From: CAYUUP01 sp964447925
GTDB lineage: Bacteria > Bacillota > Clostridia > Oscillospirales > Oscillospiraceae
DNA: 12,789 nt
Reading direction: 5' to 3'
Assembly (NCBI GenBank): GCA_964447925.1
Contig: CAYUUP010000045.1
Span: forward strand, 1-12,789
The notes beneath the pieces were generated by a model that did no database searches, was not told the origin of the DNA, and saw only the letters and a program-made list of their open reading frames with translations. Position 1 is the stretch's first letter. Each line of letters opens with the position of its first letter. Shown here piece after piece: positions 5,691-12,789 of this stretch. Both the position numbers and the translations under genes were made by a program.

Positions 5691-6545
5691 ATGAATATTC
5701 AATGGTACCCCGGTCATATGACTAAGACCCGCCGCCGGATGCAGGAAGACCTGAAGCTGGTGGACGCAGTGGTGGAGCTGGTGGATGCCCGCATCCCCAT
5801 CTCCAGCCGAAACCCGGATATCGACACGATGATAGGAGCAAAGCCCCGGTTGTTGGTGTTGAACCGCCGGGATCAGGCTGACCCGGAGCAAAACCGGGCC
5901 TGGGGGGAGTACTTCCGCAGACAGGGCATCGCCGTGCTGGAAACAGACTGCAGGAGCGGGGCCGGTGTAAACCGTTTCCCCGCTGCCATCAAGGAGGTAT
6001 TAAAGGAGAAAATTGCTGGCTGGGAGGCCAAGGGCCAGGGGGGACGCCCCGTGCGGGCTATGGTAGTGGGCGTACCCAATGTTGGCAAATCCACCTTTAT
6101 TAATAAGGTGGCCCACCGAAAGTCCGCCAAGGCCCAGAACCGTCCCGGCGTCACCCGTGGCCGCCAGTGGGTTACGGTGGATCGAGGACTGGAGCTGCTG
6201 GACACCCCCGGTATCCTCTGGCCCAAATTTGAAGACCCGAAGACTGGAATGCATTTAGCCTTTACAGGAGCGGTGAAAGACAATGTGGTGGATATCGAAA
6301 CACTGGCCGCTGCCCTGATCGAGCTGATGGTTTGCCATTACCCCCAGGCGATTGAAACCCGCTATAAAATTGTCCCGGCTCCGGAGAGTCAAGGCTGGCA
6401 GCTGTTGGAGCAAGCGGGGCGGAAACGCGGTTTTTTGATTTCCGGTGGTGAGGTGGATATGGAGCGGATGTGCCGCGTCCTGTTGGAGGAGTACCGATCT
6501 GGCAAGCTAGGCAACTTTACACTAGAATTTCCACCAGAGATATAA
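5691..6545 (+). CDS. rbgA: Ribosome biogenesis GTPase RbgA (YlqF)
   Basis: This 284-residue circularly permuted GTPase is required for late 50S assembly in Bacillus, acting around incorporation of L16 and other late proteins. The N-terminal IQWYPGHM has His9, the residue implicated in GTP hydrolysis in B. subtilis RbgA. The permuted motif order is visible: G4 NRRD at 58-61, G5-like CRSGAG near 87, G1 GVPNVGKS at 127-134, G2 threonine in RPGVTRG (151-157) and G3 DTPG at 171-174. The C-terminal ANTAR-like helical domain follows. G4 normally reads NKxD; here Lys is Arg. The ATG at 5691 is chosen for GGAAGGG 7 nt upstream and the conserved start; the open frame extends upstream only into the rplS terminator. 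The rplS-rbgA-rnhB order matches Bacillus. Confidence 0.96.
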   Translation: MNIQWYPGHMTKTRRRMQEDLKLVDAVVELVDARIPISSRNPDIDTMIGAKPRLLVLNRRDQADPEQNRAWGEYFRRQGIAVLETDCRSGAGVNRFPAAIKEVLKEKIAGWEAKGQGGRPVRAMVVGVPNVGKSTFINKVAHRKSAKAQNRPGVTRGRQWVTVDRGLELLDTPGILWPKFEDPKTGMHLAFTGAVKDNVVDIETLAAALIELMVCHYPQAIETRYKIVPAPESQGWQLLEQAGRKRGFLISGGEVDMERMCRVLLEEYRSGKLGNFTLEFPPEI

Positions 6546-6566
6546 GATGGAGGGAGAGAGTGTCCC

Positions 6567-7172
6567 ATGGAGCGGGAGGAAGCGCTTTGGCAATTTGAGG
6601 ATGCATGCTATACGCGGGGCTGTGCTGCCGTCTGCGGTGTGGACGAGGCTGGGGCGGGACCGCTGGCGGGACGGGTGTATGCCGCCGCCGTTGTTCTGCC
6701 CAGGGGGCTGATGCTGCCCTATCTGGATGACTCCAAAAAGGTCACCCCCAAGCGGCGGGATGTTCTCTATGAGCAGATCACAGAGCAGGCTGTGGCTTGG
6801 GCGGTAGCCTGGGCGGAAACAGAGGAGATTGACCGGATCAATATTCTGAACGCTCGGCTGCTGGCCATGGAGCGGGCCATTCAAATGCTGGATCCTCCGG
6901 CGGATTTTGCCCTGATCGACGGCAACCGGAACCAGGGCATCACCTTGGCCAACCAAATGGTGGTGAAGGGCGATTCCCGCTCGGCGTCCATTGCGGCGGC
7001 GTCTATTCTAGCAAAAGTCAGCCGGGATCGCTATATGGAGGAGATGGCCACCCTCTATCCCCAATATGAATTTGAGCGTCACAAGGGCTATCCCACGAAA
7101 CGTCACTATGAGTTGCTGCGACAGTATGGTCCCTGTCCCATCCACCGCCGCAGCTTTTTGAAGAAGCTGTGA
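6567..7172 (+). CDS. rnhB: Ribonuclease HII
   Basis: The 201-residue enzyme removes ribonucleotides misincorporated in DNA and degrades RNA in RNA-DNA hybrids. The four metal-binding acids are present: Asp26 and Glu27 in GVDEAGAGPLAG, Asp118 in ALIDGN and Asp136 in VKGDSRS, with the expected SIAAASILAKVSRDRYM after them. The C-terminal HKGYPTKRHYELL motif is standard. The family's GRG loop after Asp-Glu reads GAG here, so its arginine is missing. GGAGGGAG (6549-6556) lies 10 nt before the ATG. It follows rbgA by 21 bp and overlaps yraN by 4 nt, indicating one operon. Confidence 0.96.
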   Translation: MEREEALWQFEDACYTRGCAAVCGVDEAGAGPLAGRVYAAAVVLPRGLMLPYLDDSKKVTPKRRDVLYEQITEQAVAWAVAWAETEEIDRINILNARLLAMERAIQMLDPPADFALIDGNRNQGITLANQMVVKGDSRSASIAAASILAKVSRDRYMEEMATLYPQYEFERHKGYPTKRHYELLRQYGPCPIHRRSFLKKL

Positions 7173-7546
7173 GCGGGCCAGGCCAGACCTCTGGCAGCTG
7201 GGGCGAGACGCTGGTGCTGGACTGGTTGGAAAGCCGGGGCTGGGAAGTCCTGGCCCGCAACTACCGCACCCGGCAGGGGGAGATCGACTTAATCGCCTGT
7301 GACGGGGAATATCTGGCCTTTGTAGAGGTCAAGTTCCGGCGGAATACCGGCATAATTCGGGCCAGAGAGGCGGTAACTGCCGCCAAGCAGCGGCGGATCA
7401 GGCAGGCGGCGCTTGCCTATCTGGCAGCCCGGCCAGATCTGGCCCAGCTGCTTCAGCCCCGGTTTGATGTGGCGGAGGTCTATGCGCCTCAGGGAATGGA
7501 GACACCAAGTCCCCGCATCAATTATATTGAAAATGCCTTCTGGTGA
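7169..7546 (+). CDS. yraN: YraN/UPF0102 family nuclease-fold protein
   Basis: The 125-residue protein has the usual length of the UPF0102 family, which has a restriction-endonuclease-like fold and is commonly encoded beside rnhB. Visible landmarks are WGETLVLDWLESRGWEVLARNYR, then QGEIDLI (Asp40) and FVEVK (Glu53, Lys55), giving the D-ExK arrangement of that nuclease fold. The cellular role remains poorly defined; a part in DNA processing is inferred from fold and neighbours. The start is a GTG at 7169 overlapping the rnhB stop in GTGA, so translational coupling is expected. No separate strong binding site is present. Confidence 0.92.
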   Translation: MSGPGQTSGSWGETLVLDWLESRGWEVLARNYRTRQGEIDLIACDGEYLAFVEVKFRRNTGIIRAREAVTAAKQRRIRQAALAYLAARPDLAQLLQPRFDVAEVYAPQGMETPSPRINYIENAFW

Positions 7547-7560
7547 GAAAGGAGCCGCCT

Positions 7561-8580
7561 ATGACATGTCATTCCTCCATTCCCGTTTTTGATGCCCACT
7601 GTGACACCTTGAGCCGCATCGGCCCGGATGGCGTCTGGGCAGGCGAGCGGGGCCAGTGGTCGCTGGAAAAGTGCGGACGCTTCCGCCCGCAGGCGCAGAT
7701 ATTTGCCCTGTTTTTTGACGTAAATCGCCTGCCGGGGGTCAGCTCGGCAGGGGGCGAAGGGATCCCCACCTTGCTGAATGACTGGCAGCGGACAGCGGGG
7801 GACAGCCCTAGAGCAAAAATGCTGAACTGGCAGCTCACCAATTATCGGACTCTGTTGGCCCGCCATCCTGACACCATGGCTCCCTGCCGGACCGGAGCGG
7901 AGGCGCTGGCCGCCATCCGGAAGGGTAAGTTGGCTGCCTTCCTCTCGGTGGAGGGGGGCGAACTGTTAGACTGCGACTGCTCCCGGCTGGAATGGGCCTG
8001 GGAGCAGGGCGTCCGAGTGGTGAACCTGACATGGAACCACGCTAACGAACTCTCGGGCAGCTGTGTAGATGAAGCGGAGCGGGGCCTGTCAGAGCGGGGG
8101 AGGGCCTTCATCCGCCGGATGGGGGAACTGGGGATGATCCCGGATGTCTCCCATCTCTCGGAAAAGGGCTTCTGGGATCTCTATGAAATGGGAGATGTAC
8201 CCCTGTTTGCCAGCCATTCCAACAGTAAAGCTGTCTTTTTTCACGCCAGAGGCTTGACCGATGCGCAATTTGCTGCCATAATAGAAAAAGACGGTGTAGC
8301 AGGACTCAATGCCTATGCCGATTTCCTGGGAAATGGCCCCGTCTCCACTGACACCGTCATCGCCCACCTGGAACACTTCTTGTCCCTGGGTGGGGAAAAG
8401 AATGTGGCGTTGGGGGGAGATTGGGATGGCTGCAGCACACTGCCCCAGGGCTGGACTGGCGTCTGGGACTGGGGACAGCTTTATGACCGGCTGCTCCAAC
8501 GCAATTATCCCCAGGCGCTTTTGGATGATCTGTTTTTCAATAACCTCATGAGGATGGTGATTAGAATATGCATTATATAA
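7561..8580 (+). CDS. Membrane dipeptidase (peptidase family M19)
   Basis: The 339-residue zinc dipeptidase belongs to the renal dipeptidase family, which hydrolyses dipeptides including some with a C-terminal D-residue. Putative metal ligands are His13 and Asp15 (FDAHCDT), Glu131 (LSVEGGE), His198 (DVSHLS) and His219 (FASHSNS). Substrate-site candidates are His160 (LTWNH), Arg230 (HARG) and Asp287/289 (GGDWDG). The spacing is close to human renal dipeptidase as I recall it. No signal peptide is visible, so it is probably cytoplasmic. The ATG at 7561 follows AAAGGAG (7548-7554) at 6 nt. An in-frame GTG at 7543 overlaps the yraN stop and is a less likely start. The 3' end overlaps thrC by 13 nt. 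Confidence 0.93.
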   Translation: MTCHSSIPVFDAHCDTLSRIGPDGVWAGERGQWSLEKCGRFRPQAQIFALFFDVNRLPGVSSAGGEGIPTLLNDWQRTAGDSPRAKMLNWQLTNYRTLLARHPDTMAPCRTGAEALAAIRKGKLAAFLSVEGGELLDCDCSRLEWAWEQGVRVVNLTWNHANELSGSCVDEAERGLSERGRAFIRRMGELGMIPDVSHLSEKGFWDLYEMGDVPLFASHSNSKAVFFHARGLTDAQFAAIIEKDGVAGLNAYADFLGNGPVSTDTVIAHLEHFLSLGGEKNVALGGDWDGCSTLPQGWTGVWDWGQLYDRLLQRNYPQALLDDLFFNNLMRMVIRICII

Positions 8581-10055
8581 GCACACGAGATGACAGCCTG
8601 CGGTACACCCCAGCCCAGGCCATCGCCCAGGGGCTTTCCCGTGAAGGGGGGCTTTTTGTCCCGGTAGTGCTGCCCCGTCTCTCATCCAATGCGCTTACTG
8701 AGCTGAAGGACATGACCTACCAGCAGCGGGCAGTCTATGTCATGAGCCTGTTTTTGGAGGACTACGGCTGCGCAGAACTCAGCGGCTACGCCCGCCGGGC
8801 CTATGGATCGGATCGCTTCGACACGCCAGAGGTGGCGCCCTTGCGACCAGTGGGGAGCAACACCTGCTGCCTGGAGCTGTGGCATGGCCCCACCTGTGCT
8901 TTTAAGGATATGGCCCTGCAGATGCTGCCTCAGCTGCTGTCTGCCGCTTTGCGAAAAAATCAGGAGAAGCGGACTGCCTGCATCCTGGTGGCTACTTCCG
9001 GGGACACCGGTAAGGCGGCTCTGGAGGGCTTTAAGGACGTGGAGCAAACCCGTATTTTGGTCTTTTATCCCAAGGATGGTGTGTCCGAGATTCAGCAACT
9101 CCAGATGACCACCCAGGAAGGGGGGAATGTGGGAGTCTGTGCTATTCAAGGCAACTTCGATGCGGCCCAGACCGGCGTCAAGACCATCTTTTCTGATGGG
9201 ACGCTACGGGAGGAGCTGTCCGACCGAGGCTACTTTCTCTCCTCCGCCAACTCTATCAACTGGGGAAGGGTGCTGCCTCAGATTGTCTATTATATCTCCG
9301 CTTACTGCGACCTGCTGAAGGCGGATGCCATCCAGCCGGGAGACAAAGTCAACTTCTGCGTCCCCACAGGCAACTTCGGCAACATTCTGGCCGCCTACTA
9401 CGCCAAAACAATGGGGCTGCCCGTGGGACGGCTGATCTGCGCCTCTAACAGCAATAATGTCCTCACTGACTTTATCAAGACTGGTTTGTATGACAAAAAT
9501 CGCCCCTTCTACAACACGGTCTCTCCCTCCATGGACATCTTGATCTCCAGCAACCTGGAGCGGCTGCTCTTTTATCTCTGCGGTCAGGACACCCGGCGGG
9601 TGCAGGGATATATGGAGGAGCTGGGCAGCACCGGTCGCTATCAGCTGGACGAGTGGACAGTGAAGCGGATGCAGCAGATATTTGCTGCGGGCTACGCCAC
9701 TGAGGAGGAGACAAAGGCTACCATTGCCAAGCTGTGGAAGGAGCGGAACTATCTCATTGACCCCCACACCGCAGTGGCCTTCCAGGTGCTGGGCCAGTAT
9801 CGCAGGGAGAGCGGTGACCAGACGCCTACGGTGGTGGTTTCTACAGCCAGCCCCTTCAAGTTCTGCGATACTGTGCTGGAGGCCCTTGGAGAAAAGACAC
9901 TGGCCCAGGGAACCGGTCTGCTGACCCAGCTGGCGGAGCGCACCGGCGTTCCCGCTCCTGCACCCTTGGCCGGGCTGACAGACAAGGAGATCCGGTTCAC
10001 CCAATGGGTGGAGCCGGAGAAGATGGAGCAGGCCGTTACTGATTTCCTGCCCTGA
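8568..10055 (+). CDS. thrC: Threonine synthase
   Basis: The 495-residue PLP enzyme converts O-phospho-L-homoserine to L-threonine, the last step of the pathway. It is of the longer bacterial/fungal ThrC type, with an N-terminal domain (MHYISTRDD...REGGLFVP). The PLP lysine is probably Lys113 in HGPTCAFKDMALQ. SGDTGKA at 144-150 and VPTGNFGNILAAYYAK are the other PLP-fold signatures. The start lies inside the last codons of the dipeptidase gene, with AGGATGG about 12 nt upstream, so translational coupling is likely. No homoserine kinase or dehydrogenase gene is nearby. I see no T-box or attenuator, but the gene has no leader of its own. Confidence 0.96.
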   Translation: MHYISTRDDSLRYTPAQAIAQGLSREGGLFVPVVLPRLSSNALTELKDMTYQQRAVYVMSLFLEDYGCAELSGYARRAYGSDRFDTPEVAPLRPVGSNTCCLELWHGPTCAFKDMALQMLPQLLSAALRKNQEKRTACILVATSGDTGKAALEGFKDVEQTRILVFYPKDGVSEIQQLQMTTQEGGNVGVCAIQGNFDAAQTGVKTIFSDGTLREELSDRGYFLSSANSINWGRVLPQIVYYISAYCDLLKADAIQPGDKVNFCVPTGNFGNILAAYYAKTMGLPVGRLICASNSNNVLTDFIKTGLYDKNRPFYNTVSPSMDILISSNLERLLFYLCGQDTRRVQGYMEELGSTGRYQLDEWTVKRMQQIFAAGYATEEETKATIAKLWKERNYLIDPHTAVAFQVLGQYRRESGDQTPTVVVSTASPFKFCDTVLEALGEKTLAQGTGLLTQLAERTGVPAPAPLAGLTDKEIRFTQWVEPEKMEQAVTDFLP

Positions 10056-10104
10056 ACCCTGACTGCTGACTAGAGGAAGGGGCAACTGACCGGGAGGTGA
10101 AGGA

Positions 10105-10791
10105 ATGGCCCTCTATGCCATTGGAGACACCCATCTGTCCCTGTCTGCCAATAAGTCCATGGAGGTCTTCGGCGGGACATGGGAGGGCTATGTGGAAAAG
10201 CTCCGAAGGGGCTTTGAAATCGTACAGCCGGAGGATACTGTGGTGTTCTGCGGCGATTTGTCCTGGGGGATGGATCTCCCCGGAGCGGAGGCGGACTTCG
10301 CTTTTCTGGACGCCCTGCCAGGGCAGAAGCTGCTGGTGAAGGGAAACCACGACTACTGGTGGACTACGGCGGCTAAGATGGAGCGTTTTTTCGCGGAACA
10401 CGGCTTTACCACTTTCCGCCTGCTCCACAATAACTGCCATCTCTATGGGGATATCGCCCTGTGCGGTACACGGGGCTGGTTCCAGGAGGAGAGCCGGGAG
10501 GGCCACAACGAGAAGATATTCCGCCGGGAGCTTCTCCGGCTGGAGACCTCGTTGAAAGCCGGGGGAAGCCGAGAGAAATACTGCTTTCTCCACTATCCCC
10601 CCCGTTACCGGGGCTATTGCTGTCAGGAGGTCATAGATCTGCTGGAGAAATACGGCGTCACCCGGTGCTATTACGGCCATCTTCACGGCGGCAGCCATCG
10701 CCTGGCGCTGGAAGGGCTGTTTGGCGGGGTGGAATACCGGTTGGTTTCCAGCGACTACGTGGATTTTCGACCGGTTCTGGCTGCGTTATAA
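10105..10791 (+). CDS. Calcineurin-like metallophosphoesterase
   Basis: The 228-residue protein carries the complete metallophosphoesterase motif set: GDTH (Asp8, His10), GDLSWG (Asp51), GNHDYWW (Asn81, His82, Asp83), LHYPP (His163) and GHLHG (His192, His194). A two-metal phosphoesterase is therefore expected; the substrate is unknown. It resembles the predicted phosphohydrolase group common in Clostridia (COG1768-like, from memory). GGGAGG (10092-10097) precedes the ATG by 7 nt. The 49-bp gap after thrC has no terminator, so it is probably the last gene of the rbgA operon. No clear terminator follows it either; only an AT-rich 5-bp stem lies near 10800. Confidence 0.92.
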   Translation: MALYAIGDTHLSLSANKSMEVFGGTWEGYVEKLRRGFEIVQPEDTVVFCGDLSWGMDLPGAEADFAFLDALPGQKLLVKGNHDYWWTTAAKMERFFAEHGFTTFRLLHNNCHLYGDIALCGTRGWFQEESREGHNEKIFRRELLRLETSLKAGGSREKYCFLHYPPRYRGYCCQEVIDLLEKYGVTRCYYGHLHGGSHRLALEGLFGGVEYRLVSSDYVDFRPVLAAL

Positions 10792-10821
10792 GAATATTTT
10801 GTAAAAAATTTTCAAAAGGAC

Positions 10822-10850
10822 TGGAAATGACTGCCGGTTTCTGATAGAAT
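10822..10850 (+). promoter_or_regulatory. Sigma-A-type promoter for tig
   Basis: TGGAAA (10822-10827), a 17-bp spacer and TAGAAT (10845-10850), with TGA just before the -10 box (extended -10). Transcription would begin near 10857. Confidence 0.7.
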
Positions 10851-10856
10851 AGGGCG

Positions 10857-11003
10857 TGGCGGTTTGAGATTCCTTTTCAATACCCCTTTTCGGATGGCTG
10901 TCAGGCTTTTCGGCGGGGGAGAGGGAACGACCGGTCGAGAACCTGTAAGTTGTCCCTGTCCCTGGCGGGCTGGGCGCTATAAAACATAGGAGGAGTAAAC
11001 CCG
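10857..11003 (+). promoter_or_regulatory. Structured 5' leader of tig (~147 nt)
   Basis: A long stem can form between GGGGAGAGGGA (10916-10926) and TCCCTGTCCCT (10953-10963): ten pairs including one G-T, interrupted by one G-G mismatch. Its 26-nt loop contains the palindrome CGACCGGTCG (10928-10937). Upstream, CTTTTCGG occurs twice (10886-10893 and 10906-10913), start points 20 bp apart. I recognise no riboswitch class, and neither CIRCE nor CtsR boxes are seen. AGGAGG (10988-10993) lies 10 nt before the tig ATG. Confidence 0.5.
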
Positions 11004-12455
11004 ATGAATCTGAAGAGCGTAGAAAAACAGGAAAACGGCACCGCCGTACTCACCATAGAGGTGGATGCGAAGGCATTTGATGCCGCAGTGGAAAAGGTAT
11101 ATCGCCAGAATCGAAACAGCATTCAGCTGCCTGGCTTCCGCCGGGGCAAGGCTCCCCGGAAACTGGTGGAGCAGATGTACGGCGCGGACATCTTCTATGA
11201 GGATGCGGTGAATAGCCTGTATCCGGATGCACTGGAGGATGCCACCAAGGAGGCGGAGCTGGACACGGTAGGTTATCCCGATGTCAAGGTCGAGACTCTC
11301 GGCGCGGAGGGCTTTACCTTCGTCGCCACTGTGGGCCTAAAGCCCGTCCCCGTGCTGGGGGAGTATAAGGGCATCACGGCTGTCCGCACCCCGGTGGAGG
11401 TCACCGAGGAGGATATTGACGGCGAGATGTTTCCTCTGATCCGCCGGGCTACCCGCCATGTGACGGTGGAGCGTGCTGCCCAGAATGGTGATATCGCCGT
11501 GATCGACTTCGTGGGTACCAGGGACGGAGTACCCTTCGAGGGCGGCACCGGTTCGGACTATGAGTTAGAATTGGGCAGCGGCACCTTCATCCCTGGCTTT
11601 GAGGAGCAGGTAGAGGGCCTTTCCGCCGGGGAGGAAAAGGACGTGAATGTCACCTTCCCGGAGGACTATGGTACGGCTGAGCTGGCTGGCGCTCCGGCGG
11701 TATTCCATGTCACCGTCAAGGAGGTTAAGGAGATCCAGAAGCCGGTGGTTGATGATGACTTTGCGCAGGATGTCTCCGAGTATAACACTCTGGCGGAACT
11801 GCGGGCCAGTCTAGGCGAGAACCTGAAGGCGCGCCGGGAGAAGAATGCCCAGCAGTCCTTTGAGGAGGCAGTGCTTGGTAAGCTCATTGAAAACACCCAA
11901 ATGGTCATTCCCGACTGTATGGTGGAGTATGAGGCCGACCGCACCATGCAGAGTTACGAGCGGCAGTTCCAGGGCAAGGGATTTACCTTTGACCAGTATT
12001 TGGGCATGATGGGTATGACCCGCCAGCAGTTCCGTGAGACTGCCAAGACAGGCGCTCTCCGGCAGATTCAGGGCGATCTGTGCTATACTGCCGTGGCTGA
12101 TGCCGAGAATATCCAGCCCTCTGACGAGGAGATCGAAGCCCAGGTGCAGGAAATGGCAGAAGAGTATGGCGAGGATGCGGTTCAGGTGCGGGAGATGATT
12201 TCCCAGGAGAATCTGGTGGAGATCACCCGTATCGCCTTGGCCAAGAAGTTAGTCATTGACAGCGCTATAGCCGAGACTCCCGCTGAGGAAAAGACCGGAG
12301 AAGAGTCTCCAGCCGCAGCTCCTGTTGAGGAGAAGCCCGCAAAGAAGAAAACCACCCGTAAGAAGCCTGCCAAGAAAACTGCACCGGAAGAGGAGCCCCC
12401 GGTTGGGGAGACTCCCGCCGCCGAAGCGCCCACAGAGGAAAAGACTGCCGAGTAA
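11004..12455 (+). CDS. tig: Trigger factor with a long charged C-terminal tail
   Basis: This ribosome-associated chaperone and peptidyl-prolyl isomerase has 483 residues, about 50-60 longer than usual. The N-terminal ribosome-binding domain carries the GFRRGKAP loop (44-51) that contacts L23. The FKBP-like domain spans about 150-243 (NGDIAVIDFVG, FIPGFEEQVEGLSAGEE, YGTAELAGAPAVFHVTVKEVKE). The helical chaperone arms follow to about residue 423. The last 60 residues (424-483) are low complexity: an acidic Glu/Pro/Ala stretch, a basic KKKTTRKKPAKK block, then another acidic stretch. That part is likely disordered. The gene has its own promoter and leader and is followed by clpP, the usual arrangement. 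Confidence 0.97.
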   Translation: MNLKSVEKQENGTAVLTIEVDAKAFDAAVEKVYRQNRNSIQLPGFRRGKAPRKLVEQMYGADIFYEDAVNSLYPDALEDATKEAELDTVGYPDVKVETLGAEGFTFVATVGLKPVPVLGEYKGITAVRTPVEVTEEDIDGEMFPLIRRATRHVTVERAAQNGDIAVIDFVGTRDGVPFEGGTGSDYELELGSGTFIPGFEEQVEGLSAGEEKDVNVTFPEDYGTAELAGAPAVFHVTVKEVKEIQKPVVDDDFAQDVSEYNTLAELRASLGENLKARREKNAQQSFEEAVLGKLIENTQMVIPDCMVEYEADRTMQSYERQFQGKGFTFDQYLGMMGMTRQQFRETAKTGALRQIQGDLCYTAVADAENIQPSDEEIEAQVQEMAEEYGEDAVQVREMISQENLVEITRIALAKKLVIDSAIAETPAEEKTGEESPAAAPVEEKPAKKKTTRKKPAKKTAPEEEPPVGETPAAEAPTEEKTAE

Positions 12456-12491
12456 GGCATATTGACCGTCAGAATGGGATATACTGTGAAT

Positions 12492-12503
12492 CAGTCATGA
12501 CTG
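12492..12503. other. 12-bp perfect palindrome in the tig-clpP gap
   Basis: CAGTCATGACTG is a perfect inverted repeat without spacer, 46 bp before clpP, followed at once by a 4-bp hairpin CGGC-CTAT-GCCG (12504-12515). It could be a regulator's operator. No good promoter is seen in the gap, so clpP probably shares the tig transcript. The site may also be chance. Confidence 0.3.
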
Positions 12504-12548
12504 CGGCCTATGCCGATGTTTCGTATTCCCGTTTACAAGGAGGTTCCC

Positions 12549-12789
12549 ATGAGTTTAGTTCCCTATGTAGTAGAACAGACCAGCCGAGGAGAGCGTTCCT
12601 ACGACATCTTCTCCCGCCTGTTAAACGATCGGATTATCTTTCTCTCCGAGGAAGTCAATGACACCACCGCCAGCCTGGTGGTGGCACAGCTGCTGTATCT
12701 GGAGGCCCAGGACCCGGACAAGGACATTCAGTTCTACATCAACAGTCCCGGCGGGTCAGTGACAGCTGGCATGGCCATCTATGACACTA
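12549..12789 (+). CDS. clpP: ATP-dependent Clp protease proteolytic subunit, 5' part
   Basis: The first 80 codons of ClpP are present and the gene runs off the window. It begins MSLVPYVVEQTSRGERSYDIFSRLL after the signal AAGGAGG (12538-12544), 4 nt before the ATG. NDRIIFLSEEVND, then DIQFYINSPGGSVTAGMAIYDT are diagnostic; the oxyanion-forming GGSV segment is included. The catalytic Ser, His and Asp lie beyond the end. ClpP forms the barrel protease fed by ClpX or ClpC; clpX would be expected next. Confidence 0.97.
   Translation, partial: MSLVPYVVEQTSRGERSYDIFSRLLNDRIIFLSEEVNDTTASLVVAQLLYLEAQDPDKDIQFYINSPGGSVTAGMAIYDT

Noticed and set aside
8089..8685. A 198-codon reverse-strand open frame
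   Set aside because: It is antisense to the dipeptidase and the start of thrC, both clearly coding on the + strand.
9204..10085. A 293-codon reverse-strand open frame
   Set aside because: It is fully antisense to thrC, whose protein is strongly conserved, and the reverse translation resembles nothing known.
10795..10818. AT-rich TTTTG...CAAAA inverted repeat after the metallophosphoesterase as a terminator
   Set aside because: Its only pairing is a 5-bp AT-rich stem without a following T-run, too weak to call.
12462..12485. TTGACC and TATACT boxes between tig and clpP as a promoter
   Set aside because: The spacer is only 12 bp, far from the workable 16-18 bp.

Overview
The window reads as chromosomal core sequence from a low-GC-phylum (Bacillota) anaerobe with a fairly GC-rich genome. 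It is most likely a gut Clostridia of the Oscillospiraceae type (Flavonifractor/Oscillibacter-like). The evidence is strong AGGAGG ribosome binding sites, sigma-A-type promoters, the Bacillus-like order rplS-rbgA-rnhB, the tig-clpP pair, and protein sequences typical of that group. The family assignment is an inference from memory of such genomes, not a measurement. I found no tRNA, rRNA, CRISPR array or intact insertion sequence.

Layout. (1) Positions 1-430 are more AT-rich than the rest. They hold a short reverse-strand HTH gene resembling the N-terminal domain of IS30-type transposases, and a hairpin with T-tracts on both sides. (2) From a good promoter at 436-464, a forward block encodes a membrane-anchored SurA/PrsA-like protein, a DegV fatty-acid-binding protein, an unrecognised Gly/Pro/Arg-rich protein with six 18-bp tandem repeats, a GNAT acetyltransferase and the S4-domain protein RqcP. 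(3) rplS (ribosomal protein L19) has its own promoter, a structured leader and a strong terminator. (4) A tight run follows: rbgA, rnhB, yraN, an M19 membrane dipeptidase, thrC and a metallophosphoesterase. Three of its junctions are overlapping or nearly so. (5) A third promoter and a ~147-nt structured leader precede tig (trigger factor), followed by the start of clpP, which runs off the window edge.

Functionally this is mostly ribosome and protein-quality housekeeping. It covers L19, 50S assembly (RbgA), nascent-chain rescue (RqcP), nascent-chain folding (trigger factor), extracytoplasmic folding (SurA-like) and proteolysis (ClpP). Genome maintenance (RNase HII, YraN), threonine synthesis and dipeptide hydrolysis are interleaved. 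All genes except the first small one are on the + strand.

I do not see a clear undescribed multi-gene system. The most unusual items are the repeat-bearing Gly/Pro/Arg protein, a 60-residue charged tail on trigger factor, folded leaders upstream of tig and rplS, and a few motif substitutions in RNase HII, RbgA and the SurA-like protein.
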